Below are positions 9,614-17,938 of a stretch of 64,000 nt of DNA, in pieces (the stretch's first letter is position 1; every line of letters begins with the position of its first letter). The notes under the pieces were generated by a model. That model was not told the origin of the DNA and ran no database searches. It saw only the letters and a list, made by a program, of their open reading frames with translations. This DNA is from Rheinheimera lutimaris. Its GTDB lineage: Bacteria; Pseudomonadota; Gammaproteobacteria; Enterobacterales; Alteromonadaceae. The stretch is taken from NCBI RefSeq assembly GCF_013283795.1, contig NZ_JABSOD010000002.1:248001-312000 (forward strand), read 5' to 3'. A program made the translations under genes and the position numbers.

Positions 9614-10873
9614 ATGAAAAAGTTTAAAACACTTAGTTCAGCATTAATAATCCTGACCGCACTTGGTGTAGCCATTGCCCCTGTTTCTGCAGCCGTACAG
9701 CCGGATATGGCAAAGGTTGAAGAGCGTAAGGCACGCAAAACTCAGATCGTGGGTGAGCGGGTTGGTAAAGTCTTGGTTAAAGCCTTTGAGCTTTATAACG
9801 AAGAAAAGCTTGATGAAGCTATCGCTATATTACTTGAAGCTAAGTCCAGTAACGCTTTTGATACAGCGACATTAAACCGTTTTCTCGGCAATCTGTATGC
9901 GACTAAAGATGAGAAGCAGGCCATTAAATATCTGACGTTGGCGGTAGCGCCTGACGAACTGACATTTAATGATCAAGCAGGCTCTTTAAAGTTGCTGGCT
10001 GATATGTTGTTGCAGGATAAGCAGTACCAGAAAGCCATTAAAGCCTATGAGAGTTGGATAATGTTCACCGGTGAGCAGAACTCAGATGCTTATATGCGTA
10101 TAGCTAACGCTTATTATCTGATGAATCAGTATGATAAAGTGTTAGCGCCGGCTGATGATGCTATCCGTTTTTCACCTAAGCCCATTGAAGGTCCTTATCA
10201 GCTTAAAATGGCAGCATTGTATGAAACCAAGCGTTATAAAGAGTTGATTACTGTGGTTGAAACTATGGTGCAACTGTTTCCGGAAAATAAACAGTTTTGG
10301 GTATACTTAGGTAATTTTTATACCTTAACTGAAGAGTTTTCCAAGTCGCTTTCAACATTGCAATTGGCATACTCGCAAGGCTATCTGGAGAAAGACTCTG
10401 AAGTAAGAATGTTAGCGCAAATGTATGCGAATAATAACATCCCTTACAAAGCAGCTGTAACGATGGAAAAGCACATGAAAAGCGGGTTGGTGAAGCGCGA
10501 CAAAACCAATCTTAATTTTATTGCTTCTAACTATCAGTCTGCCCGTGAGTTCCTCAAAGCTGCTGAGTACTATGGCGAAGTTGCTAAGCTGACAAATGAT
10601 GCTGATGCTTATCGCCGTCAGGGCTCTGCTTATTCCGCTGTACAGCGTTATAACGAGGCTATAGCAGCGTATGACAAAGCGTTATCGATGAATGTAGACA
10701 AACCTTCCGGCGTTTACATGAGCTTGGTGGATGCATATTTCTATCAGCAAAAGTACAGAGAAGCTTATGCTGCATTGATGAATGCGAAGAAGGACCCCGG
10801 TATGTCACGTCAGGTACGTGGCTGGGAGTCTTACATCAAAGACAAAGCAAAACAAAAAGGCATTAGCCTGTAA
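9614..10873 (+). CDS. Secreted TPR-repeat protein of the TonB2 cluster
   Basis: A 419-residue protein with a signal peptide (residues 1 to about 26, ending PVSA) and several tetratricopeptide repeats. Examples are the segments around YNEEKLDEAIAILLEAKSSN, YQKAIKAYESWIMFTGE and YNEAIAAYDKALSMNVDKPS. It is the last gene of the DUF3450-ttpC-exbBD-tonB operon, starting one base after tonB, and is expected in the periplasm. TPR scaffolds bind proteins, so it may dock onto TonB, TtpC or the DUF3450 protein. That role is inferred only from position. Confidence 0.88.
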   Translation: MKKFKTLSSALIILTALGVAIAPVSAAVQPDMAKVEERKARKTQIVGERVGKVLVKAFELYNEEKLDEAIAILLEAKSSNAFDTATLNRFLGNLYATKDEKQAIKYLTLAVAPDELTFNDQAGSLKLLADMLLQDKQYQKAIKAYESWIMFTGEQNSDAYMRIANAYYLMNQYDKVLAPADDAIRFSPKPIEGPYQLKMAALYETKRYKELITVVETMVQLFPENKQFWVYLGNFYTLTEEFSKSLSTLQLAYSQGYLEKDSEVRMLAQMYANNNIPYKAAVTMEKHMKSGLVKRDKTNLNFIASNYQSAREFLKAAEYYGEVAKLTNDADAYRRQGSAYSAVQRYNEAIAAYDKALSMNVDKPSGVYMSLVDAYFYQQKYREAYAALMNAKKDPGMSRQVRGWESYIKDKAKQKGISL

Positions 10874-10874
10874 G

Positions 10875-10904
10875 AAAAAACCCCACTTCGGTGGGGTTTT
10901 TTTA
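10875..10904. terminator. Strong bidirectional terminator
   Basis: AAAACCCCAC / GTGGGGTTTT around a TTCG tetraloop, with A- and T-tracts on both sides, lies between the convergent TPR gene and prsR. It should stop transcription from both directions. Confidence 0.93.
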
Positions 10905-10914
10905 TCGCTTTATG

Positions 10915-12270
10915 TCAGGTTTCAGCCTCAATACTGCGTAAGTCGTGTAAGCGGTACTTATCTATAAGTGCATACAGCGTTGGCCTGGTAATACCCAAGG
11001 CATCTGCCGTTTTAGATAAGTTGCCATTTGCCAATGTATAAGCATGGCGAATGGCCCCTGTTTCTGCTTGCTCACGTACTTTTCGTAATGTGTCGGTTTT
11101 GCTGTGCTGCTCAGATAAACCAATATCTTCTGCTGAAATATACTTACTTTCTGCCAGGATCACGGCAGATTTTAATTTATTCTGCAATTCTCTGATATTG
11201 CCCGGCCAATTGTATTGCAGCATTGCTTGCATAGCTGATTCGGTAAACCCTTGGATCTGTGTATTAAATTCATGATTAAATTTATTCAGCAAGGCTTTGG
11301 CGATAACCACAATATCGTGGCCGCGTTGACGTAATGGTGGAATAAGCAGAGTTATTTCACTGATCCGGTAGTATAAGTCTTCGCGGAAGCTTTGCTCTGT
11401 TACCATCTCTGCCAGGTTGCGGTGAGTTGCACATATTACCCTGACATCAACTTCAATCTCCTGGCGGCCGCCAACCCGTTCAATAACTCTTTCTTGCAGA
11501 AAGCGCAGCATTTTGGCCTGCAAACTTAGCGGCATATCACCAATTTCATCCAGTAGCAGGGTGCCGCCGTTGGCGCACTCAATTTTACCCAAGGTGGTTT
11601 TGTTGGCGCCGGTAAAAGCGCCTTTTTCATAGCCGAACAACTCGCTTTCCAGCAGATTTTCCGGAATAGATGCACAGTTTATCGCTACAAAGGCTTTGTT
11701 ATTACGCGGACTTTGCCGGTGAATAGCACGGGCAAATACTTCTTTACCGGTGCCGCTTTCACCCAGCAATAGTGTGGTAATTTCCGTTGGTGCAATTTTT
11801 TCAACTGTACGACAGGCCTTTGCCATTGCGTCACTGTTACCGATAATATCGGCATTGTTCAGGTTGGCTGCCCGTAGTGCTTTATTCTCAATCTCAAGCT
11901 GGCTAAGCTTAAATGCTCTGTCAAGGATCACGGTTAATACAGCGGTATCTATCGGCTTTTGGTAATAATCGTAAGCCCCAAGCGCTATCGCTTTTAACGC
12001 ATGTTCATTGTCATTACTGCCGGTAACCACTATTACTTTACAGCCCGGTTGCAACGTAAGTATTTCATGCAGACAAGCTAGCCCCTCGCTAGCATTGGCG
12101 GGGTCCGGTGGTAAGCCAAGGTCTAATGTAACCACTTCAGGTTCGTAGCGTCTTAACTGCGTTAGTGCTGAAGCTCTGTCCTGCGCGAATACTAATTCAT
12201 AATCAGGCAAACTCCATTTCAGTTGTTTCTGGATGCCGATATCGTCTTCTATGACTAATACAGTTTTCAT
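10915..12270 (-). CDS. prsR: PrsR-type sigma-54-dependent response regulator
   Basis: Two-component transcription activator of the type paired with PrsK in PEP-CTERM/exosortase organisms. The 451-residue protein has an N-terminal receiver (Asp50 in VVTLDLGLPP; Lys105 in YQKPID). An AAA+ sigma-54 domain follows with Walker A GESGTGKE (170-177), the sigma-54 loop GAFTGA (217-222) and Walker B TLLLDEIGD. A Fis-type helix-turn-helix near the end contains NLSKTADALGITRPTLYALI. Its ATG directly abuts the prsK stop, so the two are surely co-expressed. It should activate sigma-54 promoters for exopolysaccharide or PEP-CTERM genes located elsewhere. Confidence 0.88.
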   Translation of the reverse strand: MKTVLVIEDDIGIQKQLKWSLPDYELVFAQDRASALTQLRRYEPEVVTLDLGLPPDPANASEGLACLHEILTLQPGCKVIVVTGSNDNEHALKAIALGAYDYYQKPIDTAVLTVILDRAFKLSQLEIENKALRAANLNNADIIGNSDAMAKACRTVEKIAPTEITTLLLGESGTGKEVFARAIHRQSPRNNKAFVAINCASIPENLLESELFGYEKGAFTGANKTTLGKIECANGGTLLLDEIGDMPLSLQAKMLRFLQERVIERVGGRQEIEVDVRVICATHRNLAEMVTEQSFREDLYYRISEITLLIPPLRQRGHDIVVIAKALLNKFNHEFNTQIQGFTESAMQAMLQYNWPGNIRELQNKLKSAVILAESKYISAEDIGLSEQHSKTDTLRKVREQAETGAIRHAYTLANGNLSKTADALGITRPTLYALIDKYRLHDLRSIEAET

Positions 12271-14328
12271 TTAACAGTCCTTGTTGTTACTGCTTTTTAC
12301 AGGCTGATACCGCGGCAGTTTCAGCGTGAAGGTTGAACCTGCGCCTTCCTTACTGCTGACATGCAGTTGCCCGCTGTGTTGTTCTGCAAAGTGTAGCGCA
12401 TCGTAGGCGCCAACGCCCATACCCGCGTTGCCTTTAGTGGAATCAAAAGGTTTAAATAAGCGCTGATTGATAAAGTCTGCCGACATACCACAGCCATTAT
12501 CTGCAATTTCCAATGTCAGGTATAAGGCATCGCTACTGATGGTTACACTAACCCAGCCATCTGCTTGCGTGGCGTGTTGCGCGTTGTCTATCAGGTGATA
12601 GACAACGCTGGCAAAACGTTCTTTGTTTACGGACAGCTGTGCATCGCTGTCAATAGTTAGCTGTGGTATCGGATGCTTTGCTGCACAACGTTGGTTGATA
12701 ATTTGTTGTACCACGTCAGCAGCTTTAAATATGGTTTGATCAGCGCTTGCGCTGCGCTTATTGCCTAACTGCGATAGCATATTGGCCAACCTTTGCTGCA
12801 TAGCGGCTAAGGTGTCGAAACTGTCATTAATGAATTCAGGGTTTGTTTTGTGTTTTACGCTGTTTTGCAGCATTAAATCTATTTGTGCTTTCACGTTTTT
12901 TAAATCATGTAATACAAAGGCAGACATGCGGCTAAACGCGGCGAACTGGGCGTTTTCGCTGAGTGTTTTACTGGCTTGCATTAACATCAGGTAGTTAGCG
13001 ATCTGCTCCGTAACCAGCATCAGGTAATCACGAAGTTCCCAATTAAGTTTTTGTCTGTCTACTTCGGGGGTGTTTATCAGGCATAGCCCCCATAACTTAC
13101 TCTCGGAATGAATTGGCAGGATTAACTGAATATCAACATCGCGCTGGTTTAGATGTTGCTGTGTAAACGGGTCGGTGTAGTCAGTTAAATCGACTATCCA
13201 ATGTTGATGGGCAAATTTTTCAATATAACGCTGTACCAGTGCTTTTTCACTGCCGGACAGCGATACGCGGTTAACGCAGGCTAATGGTATTACATCGGCG
13301 TTGTTGCCTACACGAAGCAAGCAACCTCTGTTGTAGCCAATAGCATTAAGCCAGGCATGTAAGATAGTGTCGTATTGCTCTGGTTTACTGATATCTACCA
13401 GGCGAAGTTGTCGCGTCAGCTCCAGCCATTTTATGCGATAGTCAAACTTATTGGCAAAAAAGTGTTTTTCAATAAACACTTTTAAGCGTCGGCGAAAAGC
13501 GCCTGACAATAACATACCGGCAAGCATAGCGAAGCCCAATACCAGAAATATGGCCTGTACCAGGTTTGACCATTGACCGCCGATATAACGGATGTAAAAG
13601 CCGGCTATAGCAATCAGACACAAATAAAGGCCGGCTGTTAATACCAAGGTGCTTTGCAACACGATGTCTCTTGATACATAGACACTGATCCCCCACGCCT
13701 GAATACGACGTATCGCTATCACCAGAAAAGGTATCATCGCAGCGCAAATAAAGCCTCTGGCGGCCCACATTTGCGCATCAATCTGGCCAAACAGCGCCGC
13801 TTCTGCTAATAAAATAAAATCGAACAAGGTACAGACAGAGATGCTTAGCACCAGCGGTTTGTATTGCCAACGGTTTTCTGCCGCTTTTCGGTACAGCGCT
13901 TCGAGCAGCGCCAGTTGGAAAATATACAGTGCCAGGCTGCCGGTAAACATTAAATTTACTGAAATCAGCTGCCATTTGCTTAATACAAGCCAAATACTGC
14001 TTAGCAGAATTAATGTTATAACGCTTTGACTCTGCAACAGCTGCCAAAAACGCTGATTCTTTTGCCCTAATGCGGATAACAAAAACAGCAGTAGTATAAG
14101 GTTTCGGCTTGATTCCAGTATTAAAGAGGCCGTGTTGGAGTAAGCCGGCGCTTTGCTCAGCATATAAAACACCGACCAGACTATGCTAATCAACGCCCAG
14201 GATAGCAGCAGGAAACGCGGCAGGTTTTTAACGCGTGTCACCACTATCAGCAAGAAAAACACCAGATTGGCCAGAGCCGCTAAAGCAAAACCAATTTTGT
14301 CCAACGCAAGTTGGCTAAGTAGGTCCAT
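12271..14328 (-). CDS. prsK: PrsK-type membrane sensor histidine kinase
   Basis: A 685-residue kinase matching the XrtA/PEP-CTERM-system kinase PrsK in layout. About nine to ten hydrophobic helices occupy residues 1-290, a GAF-like region spans about 320-450, then comes a phosphoacceptor helix with FVLHDLKNVKAQ (the usual H-E/D motif). A HATPase domain follows with N-box VYHLIDNAQHA, G1 DNGCGMS and G2 GMGVGAYDA. It is transcribed with prsR (no gap) and lies 43 bases after the secreted protease gene. The signal it senses is unknown; the many membrane helices suggest a membrane or envelope cue. Confidence 0.87.
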   Translation of the reverse strand: MDLLSQLALDKIGFALAALANLVFFLLIVVTRVKNLPRFLLLSWALISIVWSVFYMLSKAPAYSNTASLILESSRNLILLLFLLSALGQKNQRFWQLLQSQSVITLILLSSIWLVLSKWQLISVNLMFTGSLALYIFQLALLEALYRKAAENRWQYKPLVLSISVCTLFDFILLAEAALFGQIDAQMWAARGFICAAMIPFLVIAIRRIQAWGISVYVSRDIVLQSTLVLTAGLYLCLIAIAGFYIRYIGGQWSNLVQAIFLVLGFAMLAGMLLSGAFRRRLKVFIEKHFFANKFDYRIKWLELTRQLRLVDISKPEQYDTILHAWLNAIGYNRGCLLRVGNNADVIPLACVNRVSLSGSEKALVQRYIEKFAHQHWIVDLTDYTDPFTQQHLNQRDVDIQLILPIHSESKLWGLCLINTPEVDRQKLNWELRDYLMLVTEQIANYLMLMQASKTLSENAQFAAFSRMSAFVLHDLKNVKAQIDLMLQNSVKHKTNPEFINDSFDTLAAMQQRLANMLSQLGNKRSASADQTIFKAADVVQQIINQRCAAKHPIPQLTIDSDAQLSVNKERFASVVYHLIDNAQHATQADGWVSVTISSDALYLTLEIADNGCGMSADFINQRLFKPFDSTKGNAGMGVGAYDALHFAEQHSGQLHVSSKEGAGSTFTLKLPRYQPVKSSNNKDC

Positions 14329-14371
14329 TAAACAGCATCCATGCAGAGGTGTCGCGTTATCATGCTAAGGC

Positions 14372-15115
14372 TTAATTATCTAACATCGGTAGCAGCAGAG
14401 ATATTGGTATTGCGAAGCTGATAGCGCTGGGGTCGCGCAGTACCGCTTCCCGTGTCGATTTCACATATACCTGATTGATAATACCGATAACTTTTGCTGT
14501 TTTAGCATCAAATAACGGGCTGCCACTGTTACCCGGGTATGCTGTTGCATCAAGTTGGTACACCATAAAAGGTTGTCTGAGCTGACGCAGCGCTGATGCT
14601 TGCAGTTGGGCTGAATTATCTGCCGGTATGGCAATAGGTGTTATTGCCGATACAATGCCGCGATGCGTAGCCGGGTAAAGCCCCAATACCGCCGTGATCG
14701 GAAAACCGGTAAAGGCAATTTCGCTGCCCTCAGCAATCAGTTTATTGTCGCCAAGTACTACTGCCGGCAGCTTGGCATCGATTTTCAGTACCGCTAAATC
14801 ATGCTCAGGTTGTTTTTTGCTGCTGATGATCTGATGAACATTGACTTTCTCTGCGCTGCCGGACAATACCACATAGCTTTCATTACGTTGTGAACTCAAA
14901 GGCCTGGCTATTACGTGGTAATTGGTGACGACTTGATTACCCGGTGCAACAACAAAACCACTGCCAATGAGTTTTATTCTGGGGGAGGCCAATGGACTGT
15001 AGACACCCAATGCCACGACAGACGGTTTTATCTGTTCTATGCTGTTACTCAGGTTCGCCAGGGCAGGAAGCAAGGGATGATACAGCACTGCCAAACAGAA
15101 CAGAATTTTATACAT
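14372..15115 (-). CDS. Secreted trypsin-like serine protease (HtrA-like, no PDZ)
   Basis: A 247-residue S1-type protease with a signal peptide (residues 1 to about 20, ending PALA). The triad is visible as His67 (VTNYHVIA), Asp106 (EHDLAVLK) and Ser197 (YPGNSGSPL). It resembles the protease domain of DegP/DegS but stops before any PDZ domain. It is the first gene of a probable protease-prsK-prsR transcription unit and is divergent from the patatin gene. A role in cutting an envelope protein that PrsK senses would fit, but this is inference. No close named homologue can be recognised by eye. Confidence 0.8.
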   Translation of the reverse strand: MYKILFCLAVLYHPLLPALANLSNSIEQIKPSVVALGVYSPLASPRIKLIGSGFVVAPGNQVVTNYHVIARPLSSQRNESYVVLSGSAEKVNVHQIISSKKQPEHDLAVLKIDAKLPAVVLGDNKLIAEGSEIAFTGFPITAVLGLYPATHRGIVSAITPIAIPADNSAQLQASALRQLRQPFMVYQLDATAYPGNSGSPLFDAKTAKVIGIINQVYVKSTREAVLRDPSAISFAIPISLLLPMLDN

Positions 15116-15260
15116 ACTTAAGACAATCCATATCTAAGTTATTGTGTAATGACATTATACTAGCGCAAATCGTACAAAATAGCTGCAGCCATTTAATGGC
15201 AAGCCTTAGAAATTGCTTCATACTAACAAGGTTGTGTAACCGGCCAGGGATGGTGCTGAT

Positions 15261-16106
15261 ATGTTAAGTAAAGCAGATAAAGAAATTGTACCGATATTCT
15301 CCGGTGGTGGCACCCGGCTAAGTTGTTACATCGGTATTCTACAAGCATTGCTGGATATGGGTTTCCGCTTCCGTCATCTGGTCGGGGTGTCCGGCGGCAG
15401 TATTGTCGCGGCACTGTATGCCGCCGGTTGGAGTTTGACAGATATAAAAGCGCTGGCGTTACAAACAGACTTTAAGCAATTCTGGAGTTTTTCTTTCACT
15501 TCGTTGCTGCGCACCGGCGGTTTGTGTAACGGCAATAAGCTTGAAACCTGGTTGGATAAGCAATTGCAAGGGGTTACGTTTGCCGAGTTGCCACATGATT
15601 TACATATATTGGCGACTGACATTAACGGGGGCGGGCCAGTGGTGTTTAACCGCCTGTTGACACCCACACTGAAGGTTTCCAAAGCAATCCGCTTCTCGAT
15701 GTCAATTCCGCTATTTTTCTCTTTTCAGGCGTTTGAAAATCATATTATGACAGATGGCGTCATTTTATCTGAAGATGCCCTGCACCATGACTGGTCCGGC
15801 TGTGGTATACCGCTGATTTGTTTCCGGCTGAAAAGCGACGCTGAAGCCCAACCGGTCAGAACCAGTCGGTATTTTCCGTTGGTGTCTTATATTTATATGT
15901 TAATCAGAACTTTTATGAGTGCAGTGTCACGGGAATATGTTCATGCTGAACATTGGCACAATACCATAGTGATAAACACCGGCGCCGTGTCATCGGTTGA
16001 CTTTGCCATGAGTCAGCAGCAAAAACAGCAGTTGTTTAATACCGGCTATGAAACCGCGATGAGCATAGTGCCCTTAAAGTTGGGGGCGTTATTTACTGCG
16101 GTATAA
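15261..16106 (+). CDS. Patatin-like phospholipase
   Basis: A 281-residue patatin-family acyl hydrolase. The oxyanion motif GGGTRL (about residues 15-20), the nucleophile elbow GVSGG with Ser44, and the catalytic dyad Asp165 in MTDGV are all present. The last is a DGV variant of the usual DG(A/G). No signal peptide is evident, so it may act in the cytoplasm or be exported without one. Substrate is probably phospholipid or acyl lipid, as in other bacterial patatins. It is a single-gene unit, divergent from the trypsin-like protease and closed by its own terminator. Confidence 0.87.
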   Translation: MLSKADKEIVPIFSGGGTRLSCYIGILQALLDMGFRFRHLVGVSGGSIVAALYAAGWSLTDIKALALQTDFKQFWSFSFTSLLRTGGLCNGNKLETWLDKQLQGVTFAELPHDLHILATDINGGGPVVFNRLLTPTLKVSKAIRFSMSIPLFFSFQAFENHIMTDGVILSEDALHHDWSGCGIPLICFRLKSDAEAQPVRTSRYFPLVSYIYMLIRTFMSAVSREYVHAEHWHNTIVINTGAVSSVDFAMSQQQKQQLFNTGYETAMSIVPLKLGALFTAV

Positions 16107-16136
16107 AAAAACACCGCGCATGGCGCGGTGTTTTTA
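16105..16136. terminator. Terminator between patatin and leucine dehydrogenase genes
   Basis: The stem AAAAACACCGCG / CGCGGTGTTTTT with a short loop carries A- and T-tracts on both sides. It lies between two convergent genes and should work in both directions. Confidence 0.92.
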
Positions 16137-16148
16137 GCGGTAAAAGTA

Positions 16149-17192
16149 TCAGTTTTTGCCGCGGCGGATAATTTCCTGCGCCATTAAATCAGCAACCAGG
16201 CTGGTGGGTTGTTGTTCAGCATCTGCCCGTTGGAAGATAGTTAACAGGGTGTCATAAATGGCCATGACCTTGGCTGTCGACTCACTTTCTGAATAGCCTT
16301 GCGGACGCATTTCTGATGCGACATTAATAATGCCACCGGCATTTATTACGTAGTCAGGTGCGTACAGTATGCCTTTCTGACGTAACACTTCGCCATGACG
16401 TGCTTCTTTTAACTGATTGTTAGCGCAGCCTGCAACAATACGCGCTTTTAGTTGCGCAATAGTGTCGTCGTTAATAGTTGCACCTAAAGCGCAAGGTGCA
16501 TAGATATCAGCGTCAGCGGCGTAAATATCTTCCAGTGCCACGGCGGTAGCGCCAAACCGGCTTACCGCGCGCTGAACTGCGTCCTGATTAATATCTGTCA
16601 CAATTAATTTGGCGCCTTCTTTGTGCAGGTGTTCACACAAATAGAAGCCGACACTGCCGAGGCCCTGAACCGCAACTGTTTTACCGTTCAAATCATCTGA
16701 GCCGAACTGATGTTTAGCGGCTGCCTTTATACCGCGATATGTGCCCAGTGCTGTAAAAGGTGCAGGGTTACCGCTTTTTCCCTCTAAACCTGCGACAAAA
16801 GGCGTTTCTTTATTTACGATCATAATATCACCGGTCGTGATATTAACGTCCTCAGCACTGTAATAGCTGCCGGATAAGCGATGGATCATGCGGCCAAAGG
16901 CACGGAACAGAGCTTCAGATTTAATTTTCTTGGCATCACCGATAATAACGGACTTACCACCGCCCAGCGGTAGACCCGCCATGGCGTTTTTATAAGTCAT
17001 ACCACGAGCTAAACGTAATACATCGTTTAACGCGGCGTCATCTGAGACATAATCCCACAAACGGCAACCACCAACAGCAGGGCCAAGAGCGGTGCTGTGT
17101 ACAGCGATAATAGCTTTTAAACCGGTTTCTGCATCGCTGCAAAATACCACTTGTTCATGATTATCGAACTCAGAATGATTAAATACGGCCAC
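16149..17192 (-). CDS. Leucine dehydrogenase (Glu/Leu/Phe/Val dehydrogenase family)
   Basis: NAD-dependent oxidative deamination of branched-chain amino acids to 2-oxo acids. At 347 residues it has the length of leucine/phenylalanine dehydrogenases rather than glutamate dehydrogenase (about 450). The substrate motif [10 protein letters not shown], Lys68 and catalytic Lys80 in [15 protein letters not shown], and the NAD-binding GLGSVG (177-182) are all present. Leucine preference is the most likely; valine or phenylalanine cannot be excluded. It stands alone, and its upstream region contains a perfect 14-base palindrome that may be an operator. Confidence 0.9.
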   Translation of the reverse strand: MAVFNHSEFDNHEQVVFCSDAETGLKAIIAVHSTALGPAVGGCRLWDYVSDDAALNDVLRLARGMTYKNAMAGLPLGGGKSVIIGDAKKIKSEALFRAFGRMIHRLSGSYYSAEDVNITTGDIMIVNKETPFVAGLEGKSGNPAPFTALGTYRGIKAAAKHQFGSDDLNGKTVAVQGLGSVGFYLCEHLHKEGAKLIVTDINQDAVQRAVSRFGATAVALEDIYAADADIYAPCALGATINDDTIAQLKARIVAGCANNQLKEARHGEVLRQKGILYAPDYVINAGGIINVASEMRPQGYSESESTAKVMAIYDTLLTIFQRADAEQQPTSLVADLMAQEIIRRGKN

Positions 17193-17351
17193 GACTGATT
17201 TCTCCGTTTAATGACTGCCTGAATGCTTCAGGACGTTAAGTCTGCCTGGTTAACCGCCGCTGTTATGGCGGCATTTTTGCGCCGCGAAATGTAACATTTC
17301 AACCGGAGTTACACCAGAAAGGCCGGAAAAAATAATCTGGTCTGTCCAGGT

Positions 17352-17365
17352 GATTGTCGACAATC
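17352..17365. promoter_or_regulatory. Palindromic operator candidate GATTGTCGACAATC
   Basis: This perfect 14-base palindrome lies in the 243-base region between the divergent leucine dehydrogenase and the small plus-strand gene. The half-site TGATTGTC recurs at 17378-17385. The TTGTnnACAA-like core resembles sites bound by GntR-family regulators. The regulator is not in the window. Confidence 0.4.
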
Positions 17366-17435
17366 TTTACTAACACTTGATTGTCAGCAATGAGTCACCT
17401 AAAGTAGCAAAAACACTACAGCAGGAAGTCGTAAA

Positions 17436-17864
17436 ATGAGTGAGCAGTTAACTCAGCAACAAATTGAACAAGCCCGTGCAGAATGGGTAAGAGCACAATT
17501 TCAAAAGGCAAATGAACACTTGGCCGGTAAAGGCATTATACCGGACAATGTTGCTGCCACAGAAAGCCGCTACTTACCGCCTTTTATGGCGGTGTGGAAG
17601 CTAAATACTAAAGATAAACAGTCATATTGGGTAATAAGTGGTGATGTACCGACAGACCATATGGCTTTTTCTGCGGCGGCAAACGCCAGAGAGGCTGTAC
17701 GGGCATTTTCAATGCAATGGCAATTAAAGGCTCAACAGATTATCGATTCAGGCATTACTGATAAAACCAAGCAGGATTTTGCCAATCTGTTGATCAATCG
17801 CGCGCATGGCTTGTATGAAATGTTTAGTAAAGACGAGTTGTGGCAGGCTGAAGCAGTTAGCTAA
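17436..17864 (+). CDS. Small cytoplasmic protein, probably DUF4826
   Basis: A 142-residue hydrophilic protein with no signal peptide or membrane segment. I recognise it only as resembling DUF4826-type proteins, whose function is unknown. Visible features are an N-terminal Gln/Glu-rich helix, a compact middle with FMAVWKLNTKDKQSYWVISGDVPTDH, and two C-terminal helices. The start ATG is preceded by AGCAGGAAG. It is a single-gene unit with its own terminator, divergent from leucine dehydrogenase. I cannot suggest a function. Confidence 0.7.
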   Translation: MSEQLTQQQIEQARAEWVRAQFQKANEHLAGKGIIPDNVAATESRYLPPFMAVWKLNTKDKQSYWVISGDVPTDHMAFSAAANAREAVRAFSMQWQLKAQQIIDSGITDKTKQDFANLLINRAHGLYEMFSKDELWQAEAVS

Positions 17865-17891
17865 GTGTAGTCTTTGCTTTACAATAAATAA

Positions 17892-17918
17892 AAAACCGCA
17901 CTTAGTGCGGTTCTTTAT
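17892..17918. terminator. Terminator between the small protein gene and roxA
   Basis: AACCGCAC / GTGCGGTT with a three-base loop is preceded by an A-run and followed by CTTTATTA. It lies between convergent genes. Confidence 0.85.
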
Positions 17919-17938
17919 TATCGGGCAGACAAATGCAG

